From: Crocinitomicaceae bacterium
GTDB taxonomy: Bacteria > Bacteroidota > Bacteroidia > Flavobacteriales_D > Crocinitomicaceae
Length of the DNA stretch: 64,000 nucleotides
Reading direction: 5' to 3'
Assembly (NCBI GenBank): GCA_021325675.1
Contig: JAJTCM010000005.1
Coordinates: 1-64,000 of the forward strand
Below the pieces are notes generated by a model, which saw nothing but the letters and a program-made list of their open reading frames with translations, was not told the DNA's origin and made no database searches. Shown one piece after another: positions 12,001 through 19,500 of this stretch; positions within the stretch are counted from its first letter, which is position 1, and each line of letters opens with the position of its first letter. The position numbers and the translations under genes were made by a program.

Positions 12001-15000
12001 GCGCTCATGATCAAAATACGGCGCTGAGCCGGAGACAGCGGATAACTATTTTTCCCGGATAAAGGCGGAATTACCAGCGCTTTTCTATTCTGGCTGCCGT
12101 CAATTCTGCGGGCAAGTTCAGCGATAACCGGGTATTCAAAAACGTCCCTCACGGAAATTTCCTTTTGCAGCGCTTTCTGGATACGTCCAACAAGCAAAGT
12201 CGCTTTCAGGGAATGTCCGCCGAGATCAAAAAAGTTTTGGTTTGTCCCGATGGCGGAACGGTCGAGTATTTCTTTCCAGATTTCTGTCAGCTGTTTTTCC
12301 GTTTCGGTAACCGGCTCTTGTAAATCTTGTTCGGCAGAAATATTTGTGTCGTATTTTGCCAGCTCTTTCCGGTCAACTTTTCCGCTTGGTGTGAGTGGAA
12401 GCTTTTCGAGCTGCATAATCCGCGAAGGGATCATATAATCCGGAAGCTGGCTTTTTAATGCTGTGCGGATATTGCTTTCTGAAACGGCTTCCGCTGACGT
12501 GTAGCAAGCGAGCAGCTCATTTGCACCAGCGACTTGTTTCACAATTACGGCTACCTCATCGATATTTTCAAGGGAAAGAAAGGCATTTTCCACCTCCCCG
12601 ATTTCTACCCGGTGACCGCGGATTTTCACCTGGCTGTCGATCCTCCCAAGAAATTGCACTGAGCCATCTTCGTTCCAAACTGCCAAATCGCCTGTGCGGT
12701 ACAAACGGGTGTTTAGCTTCGGATGCACATAAAATTTTTCCTGCGTTAAATCTTCGCGGTTCAAATAACCGGTTGCAAGCTGCACACCGCCGAGGTTTAA
12801 CTCACCGGCAATGCCGACAGGACAGGTTTCCCCGTTTGCGTCCAGGATATAACATTGCGTATTCGAAACGGGTTTACCAATCGCGGGAAGTACCGGATAA
12901 TTATTTCCGGGAGAGGAAACAGCCTGGCAGGTGACAACATGTGTTTCGGACGGGCCGTATTGGTTGTACAGTACAACATCGGGACGCTTCTGCAAAAACT
13001 GCCGGATTTCATCTGATAAGATCAATTGTTCCCCGGAAGTGATAATGTGTTTTAAATGCGTAAGTTGCTCCGGATTTTTATTCGCTTTGAAAAACAAATT
13101 TAGGGCTGAAAACGGGAGAATAAGCAATTCTATGTGGTGACTGTTTACAAAATCATACAAGGCAAACATGTCCTTCCGGGTAATTTCCGAAACGACATGC
13201 AGCGCTGCGAATGAAGTCAATGTGTAAGCCAATTCCTGCACGGAAACGTCAAAAGAAAGCGAAGCATATTGCGCCACACGCAGATTTTTTTCCCGGATTC
13301 CTTCTTCGATTTGCCAGTTCATGAGGTTATGCAGGCATTGGTGCGTACATACCACTCCTTTGGGCTGGCCTGTTGATCCGGAAGTATAAATCAGGTAAGA
13401 CGGATCTTCTCCCTTGATTTTGATCTCCGGACGGGAATCGTTCTTCCCGGCAAACGTGTCCAGGTTAAAAAGTTTATATTGTCCTCCAAGCAGCTGAAGA
13501 TATTTCGTTTCCGATAAAATCAGTCCGACTTTGGAGTCTGCGGTCATATAAGCAATCCGGTCGGCCGGGTAATTGGGATCAATCGGCAAATAAGCGCCCC
13601 CGGCTTTCAGGATCGCCAGGAAAGAAAGGAGATTATATTCCGAGCGGTCGAGCATGACACCCACCGCATCACCGGATTTCAGTCCGCCGGAAATAAGCTC
13701 GTTTGCCAGGGCATTGGAGCGCGATTCGAGTTCACTAAAACTAATTTTTCGATTATCCGAAACGACAGCGGTATTTGACTGATGCGATTCGAGTCCTTGG
13801 TAATATAGATCGAGAATACTTGTTCCCGGGTAATTTCTGTTTGTATCGTTGAATTCCGTGAGTACCTGCTCCTGCGCTTCGGGGTCAAAAATCCCCAGGG
13901 AACGAATATCGGCATACGGGTTTTTCAACAGCTTAAACAAGGCATTTTGCAAGTGTGAAGCGATGCGTTTGATCCATTCGTCCGAAAAGCGAAAGCCGTT
14001 GTACTGAAACTGGATGGTCAGCTTTTCTCCCGGGAAAATCAACACAGTCAGATCGTAGCTCGTTTGCTCAACAATTTCTACGTCGTGAATCTTATAATTC
14101 AGTTCCGGGTCGCCGATATTGTCCAGCTCATCCTGCAGCGGATAGTTTTCAAATACGAGCAGGTGACTTACCAAATCGCTTCGAAGGGTTGACGCCGCCT
14201 GGATTTCGGCCAGCGGGTAATAACTGTGCGCTTCCGATAACAAGGCATTTTCCTGGATTTGCTTCAAATAGCCGGTTACGTCCTGCTTTTCAGCGGCCAC
14301 GATCCTGCCCGGTAACGTATTGATGAACAAGCCGACCATCGTATCCACGCCCGGAACCTGCGCAGGACGGCCCGCAACCACGGATCCGAAAACGACATCG
14401 TTTGACCGGTGATAAACCTGCAAGACTTTCGCCCAGGCCCCTTGAACAAAGGTATTGAGCGTGATATTGGCCGATTTGCAAAATTCCCGGATTTCCGATA
14501 AATCCGAAGCTTTGACTTCGAAGTTTAATTCTTTCTTTTTAAAGCCGGAAGAGCGCGCACTTTCGTTCAGGTTGAAGCTGATCTGAGTTTCGTAGCCCTC
14601 CAGGTAATTTTTCCAATAAGCTGCTGCCTGGTTTTTATCTGCTTTTTCAAGCCATTTGATGTACGCACTGTACGGTGTTACCGGCGTCAGCTCAAAAGTA
14701 GTTCCCTGAACTTTTGCGCGGTAAATTTCCATGAATTCTTTCAGGAGAATCCCGATACACCAGCCGTCCATGATGATGTGATGATGGCTCCAGATCACCT
14801 GGAAAGAGTTTTCTGATAAACGGAACAGATACACCCGCATCAGGACATCTTTGGATAAATCAAAAGGTGTGTTTAAATCCTTGTCACGATAAGTCTGAAC
14901 AAAGCGTTCCCGGTCTTCAGCGCTTTGTTCGTTCAGGTCAAAATAATGAAATTCAGGATCCCATTTTTTGAGGACCATCTGTAACGGACGGGCAACTTTT

Positions 15001-15212
15001 TTATGCACAAAAACCGTCCGGAGGACATCATGCCTTTTGAACAGCTCCCCGATTGTTTCCCGGAAGGCCGAAGGATCGATCGCCCCGCTTATTTTATAGC
15101 ATGTTTGCTCAAAGTACGCGTTTGATTCGTTTTCAAACAGGCTTTGAAACAGCATGCCTTCCTGCATCAGGGAAAGCGGGTAAATATCCTTTAAATTTTC
15201 CTTCGTAATCAT
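1..15212 (-). CDS. Non-ribosomal peptide synthetase, partial (C-terminus beyond left window edge); C-A-PCP-C-A[MT]-PCP-C-A-PCP-C-A-PCP-C-A(partial)
   Basis: ATG at 15212 overlaps the TGA of the upstream NRPS (ATGA, 15212..15209); [24 protein letters not shown] opens a C domain. The same frame is still coding at the left edge ([26 protein letters not shown]). No stop-bounded ORF in this frame appears in the track, consistent with one open ORF. PCP motifs near 12220, 8080, 4970 and 1900; C motifs HHIIMDGWC (~14770), MHHIISDG (~11660), HHIITDGW (~7510), HHIISDGSS (~4415), HHIIMDGE (~1345). Confidence 0.95.
   Translation of the reverse strand, partial: [5070 protein letters not shown]
8390..9400 (-). 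other. PRMT-like methyltransferase domain inserted in the A domain of the second module of this NRPS
   Basis: After a8 ([21 protein letters not shown], ~9490) the frame reads [65 protein letters not shown]...[40 protein letters not shown]...[51 protein letters not shown]. The a9/a10 region follows ([30 protein letters not shown]). Boundaries approximate. Confidence 0.85.
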
Positions 15213-16540
15213 TCTCCAAAAATATCGTCCAGTTCGTCCATATCGATCTCATAGGTAAGATCACTTTGTGTAATCTCAGCTTCCTCCCTGCCCAGGCAAA
15301 ATGCTATTATCGTATCAATGGATGTTTCGTAAAATTGTGTTAAAGCGTCCAGTTCTTCTTCCGTAAAAGCAGCATTGTTACAGGTGAAATTTAATTCCAG
15401 CTTGTTCTCCTTGATGAAGCCGTTGACGTCTAAATATAGTAAATTTTCGTTATGCTCACTTGTGGTCACATGTATTTCCAGCGGATCTACTGTAAAGCTG
15501 CTTTCCTGGTTTTCAAATTCTCCCAGGTAATTGAAGCTGATCCGTGGTTCTTCGTAAGCTGAAACCAGCGGGTTTTGGAGGTAATAGCGTAAAACACCAT
15601 AACCAACGCCCAAATTCGGGATGTTACGGAGCATTTCTTTGGTGTATTTGATGTGTTCGCCCGGATCATCCTGGGAAAAATCGAAATACACGGGGAAAAC
15701 CGAAGTAAACCAGCCTACGCTTCTTGTCAGATCGATTTCGTCAGAAACATCCGGCCTGCCATGGCTTTCGATCAGGGCTGCAAAACGGGATCCGGAGCTG
15801 AATTTCATCCACATTTCGCCAAAGGCGGTCAGAAGCAAATCATTCAGCTGTGTGTTAAAGGCTTCGTTCGCTCTTTCTTTGAGAATCTGCGTCCTTTCGG
15901 CATCGATAATCAGAGTGCGGCTTGAATAAACTGCCTGTCCGGGTGATACCGAAATAGATGTCGTTTCCTGTTGACAAATCCCGGTCCAGTATGCTTGTTC
16001 TTTTTCCCATTCCGTCCGGGCAGGATATTCTTCTTTCAGATACGTTGCCCACGATCCGGCGAGTGAAGTTTTCGGCGGCAAAAGGAAGTTTTTTCCAGCG
16101 CTTAAGTCACGGTAAACCTGTTCGAAATCCTCTAATAAAACTCTCCACGAAATACCATCGGTCAGCAAGTGATGAATGATGAGTACCAATTCCGTTTTGC
16201 CGCGGTTTAACAACAAGTGTACCAGCGGATCTTTCTGCAGGTCGATACCGGTTTGGGCGGCTGTGATTTCTTTGTCCGAAATGAAATTACTATCTGAATG
16301 CGTAATTCTGAAATATTCATTTTCACCGATTTTTCCAATCACCTGGCTTTGTTCAGCGAGATTAAAGTGCGACCTTAAATTATCATGGTGCGCCAACAGT
16401 GCAGTCCATGTTTGCTGTAAAATGACGGGATCAAAAACTTCCGGGGAAGTGATTTTCACGCCCTGTGAATAAAATCCGGGATCGGGCTGATTCGAAGCCA
16501 AAAACTCCAGCTGAACAGGCAATAGCTCAACTTCACCTTC
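15209..16540 (-). other. Epimerization (E) domain at the C-terminus of the first NRPS
   Basis: HHLLTDGISWRVL, RSVGWFTSVFPVYFDF and FNYLGEF motifs after the second PCP, with no A domain following; the next protein starts with a C domain carrying [10 protein letters not shown]. Confidence 0.85.
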
Positions 16541-19500
16541 ATACGGGTTTTGATCTACCGTTATTTTCAACTCTTTCACGAGGCCGGCCAATTCCCTGAC
16601 CGTCGGAAACTGGAAAATATCCCGGATTTCCACCATCAGGTTGTAATTTTTCAGGCGGGAAGCAAATTGGATCGCTTTGATCGAATCGCCGCCAACAGAA
16701 AAGAAATTATCCGTGACACCGATCTCTTCGCGGTTCAAAACCATTTTCCACAGGCTTAAAACAAGCTCTTCCTTGTCCGTTTCGGCCAGGATCGTTTCAT
16801 GGGAAAGTAATTCAGCCGGTTCAGGCAATTTTTTCCGGTCAAGCTTTCCGTTATTCGTCAGTGGAAGCGCTTCAAGCTGGCAGTAAGCCGTTGGAAGCAT
16901 GTAATCCGCCAGGAGTTTTTTGAGCTCATCACGCGGCACTTCTTCAGCAGAAACGCCAACGAGGTAAGCGCACAAATACTTGCCCCCATTTTGATCCAAA
17001 CGGTCAATGACAGCTACATCACGGCAAGCAGAAACCTGTCGGATAGCTGTTTCAATTTCACCCAGCTCAATCCGGAAACCGCGGATTTTTACCTGGTGGT
17101 CGTTCCTGCCAAAAAAGGATAGATTTCCATCTTCTCTCCAGGAAGCCAGGTCGCCTGTTTTATAGATAAGCTCCTCTTTGAAAGGATGTTTAACGAATTT
17201 CTCTGCCGTTAAACCGGGCCGGTTTAAATAGCCCGGGGAAAGACCGGCTCCCGCCACACACAATTCGCCCCTAAAACCCCGGGGCAGCAATTTACCGTCT
17301 TTGCCGAGGATCAGCACTTCCCTGTTCGAAACCGGCTTCCCGATCGGCACGGAAGTTTCGTCCCCTTTGATTTTGTAAAAGGTGATGCAAACGGTTGATT
17401 CTGTTGGCCCGTAGCCGTTCCAAATCTCCGCATGGCGCACCAGGCGGGTCAAATAATTCATTTTCAGCTCATCGCCCCCAACGCTGAACAGCCTGAGCTT
17501 TCCGAGATGCTTAAATTCTTCGTTGATATAATTCAAAACCAAAGGTGAGGTGGACAAAACGGTGACCGACCCATCTTCAATCAGTTTCAGCATTTCACTG
17601 AGGTCTTTCCTGTCTTCCGGGATCACCAGCTCGCCACCGGCAGCCAGTACCGGGAAAATTTCTTCGATAGATGTGTCAAACGCAATGGAACTGTGTTGCA
17701 ACACCTTATCGTTTTCAGACAGGGAAACGAGGTTTTTATAGGTGATCACATAATCAGCCAAACTTACGTGTCGAATTGGAACACCTTTCGGTTGTCCCGT
17801 TGAGCCCGATGTATAGATCATGTAAGCGATATCGTCCAGGGAAACAGCTTCCGGGCTGAGCGCATAGTCTGTCTGTTTTTCGTTTTTAAGCTCATCCAAT
17901 AAAAGGACTTTTCCCTTAGGAACTTTGTCCGAGTTGACCTGGTCACAAATCACCCATCCAGCAGAGCTATTATTCAACATAAAAGCAATGCGCTCAGCAG
18001 GATATTCCGTATCCACCGGCAGGTAAACGGCTCCGATCCGGAGCAAAGCAATCATCGCTGCAAACACAGAAGGCTCCGGTTTCGCCAGTAAAGCGATGAC
18101 ATCCCCTTTTTTCACGCCTTTGCTGTTCAATGCAAGCGCCAGACGATGAGTTTCCTCTTCCAGCTCCTTGTAAGTATATGTTATGTCGCCTTTACGCAAG
18201 GCAATGTTGTTTGGAAAGAGCTCAAACGATTCCTGGATCAGGCCTGAAAATGACCTGTCAGGATAGGAAGCTGTGTTGTCACCTAATTCAAGCAAATGCT
18301 GCTGCTCCGCGCCTGTAAGCAAGTCTATTTCGCGGATCGTGACAGCCGGTTTTTCGAGCACCTGCCGGATGATACGCTGTAAATATTCCGCATATTTTTG
18401 AACGGTTTCTTTTTTGAATAGCGAAGTTGCAAATTCAAAGCGCAAGGCTATTTTTTCCTTTGATTCAATGACATCCAGCGATAAATCAAAGCGGGAAACA
18501 TCTGTATCAATACTGGCTTTATATACCTCCATATCCGCTGAACGGAAGGACTGCTTACGCTCATCCTGGTAGGCGAACATCACGTCAAACAGCGGGTTCC
18601 GGGAAGCGTCACGCGGTAAATTGAGCTCATTGATCAATTGTTCAAAGGGTAAATCCTGGTTGTCGTAGGCGTCAAGCACATGATTTTTTACCCGGTTCAT
18701 CAATTCCACGAAGCTCAATTCCGGGCTTACTTCAGTTCGCAATGCCAGCGTATTGACAAAGAGCCCGATCATGGAAAGAGAAGCCGGATTGACCCGCCCT
18801 GCAACCGGCGTACCAACAATAACATCTTCTGTTTGCGCAATTTTACTCAGCAAGACCTTGAATGAGCTTAAAAACCAGGCATACAAAGAGCTGTTCGCGT
18901 TTTTCGCAAAATCCCTGCACCGGCCGGAAAGCTCTTCGCTCAGCTCGATAGTAAATTCGCCTCCTTCGAATGACTGAAAGGCCGGGCGTGCGAAATCAAC
19001 GGGTATATCGAGTACCGACGGTTCATCGGCATAGATTGTTTTCCAGTATTCTTCCTGGCTTTTCAAGTGGCCTTCGCTGACGAGCTTCTTCTGCCAGCTG
19101 GCGTAATCTAAATAATTCAAACTCCCGGCTTCCGTGCCTTTGCCGTCATATTCAGTCAAAAATTCACGGATTAGCAGCTCAGTTGAAAAACCATCCGAAA
19201 TGATGTGGTGCATGTCGCAAAGAAGCCAGTTCTGGCCCTGTTCCGAACGAATTAAGTTCACCCGGATCAATTGGTCCTGCTGCAGGTCAAAAGGTTTCAC
19301 GAGCTTAGCAACAAGCTCTTCCGTATTTTCCCCGGGATTCAGCTCGTGCATTCTTAACGGAAATTTGGCAGCAGGTTTCACGACTTGTAGGATTTCACCG
19401 TCGCGGGTTTCAAAATTAGTCCGCAGGATGGCGTGTTTCGCATATAAGCGGTTGAAAGCGTCTTCCACTTTCCCGGCATGTACTTCACCTTTCAGCTCAA

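Noticed and set aside
1-15212. Possible frameshift or split of the left-hand NRPS
   Set aside because: Motifs at the right end, middle and left edge are all in the same frame, and no stop-terminated ORF in that frame is listed in the track.
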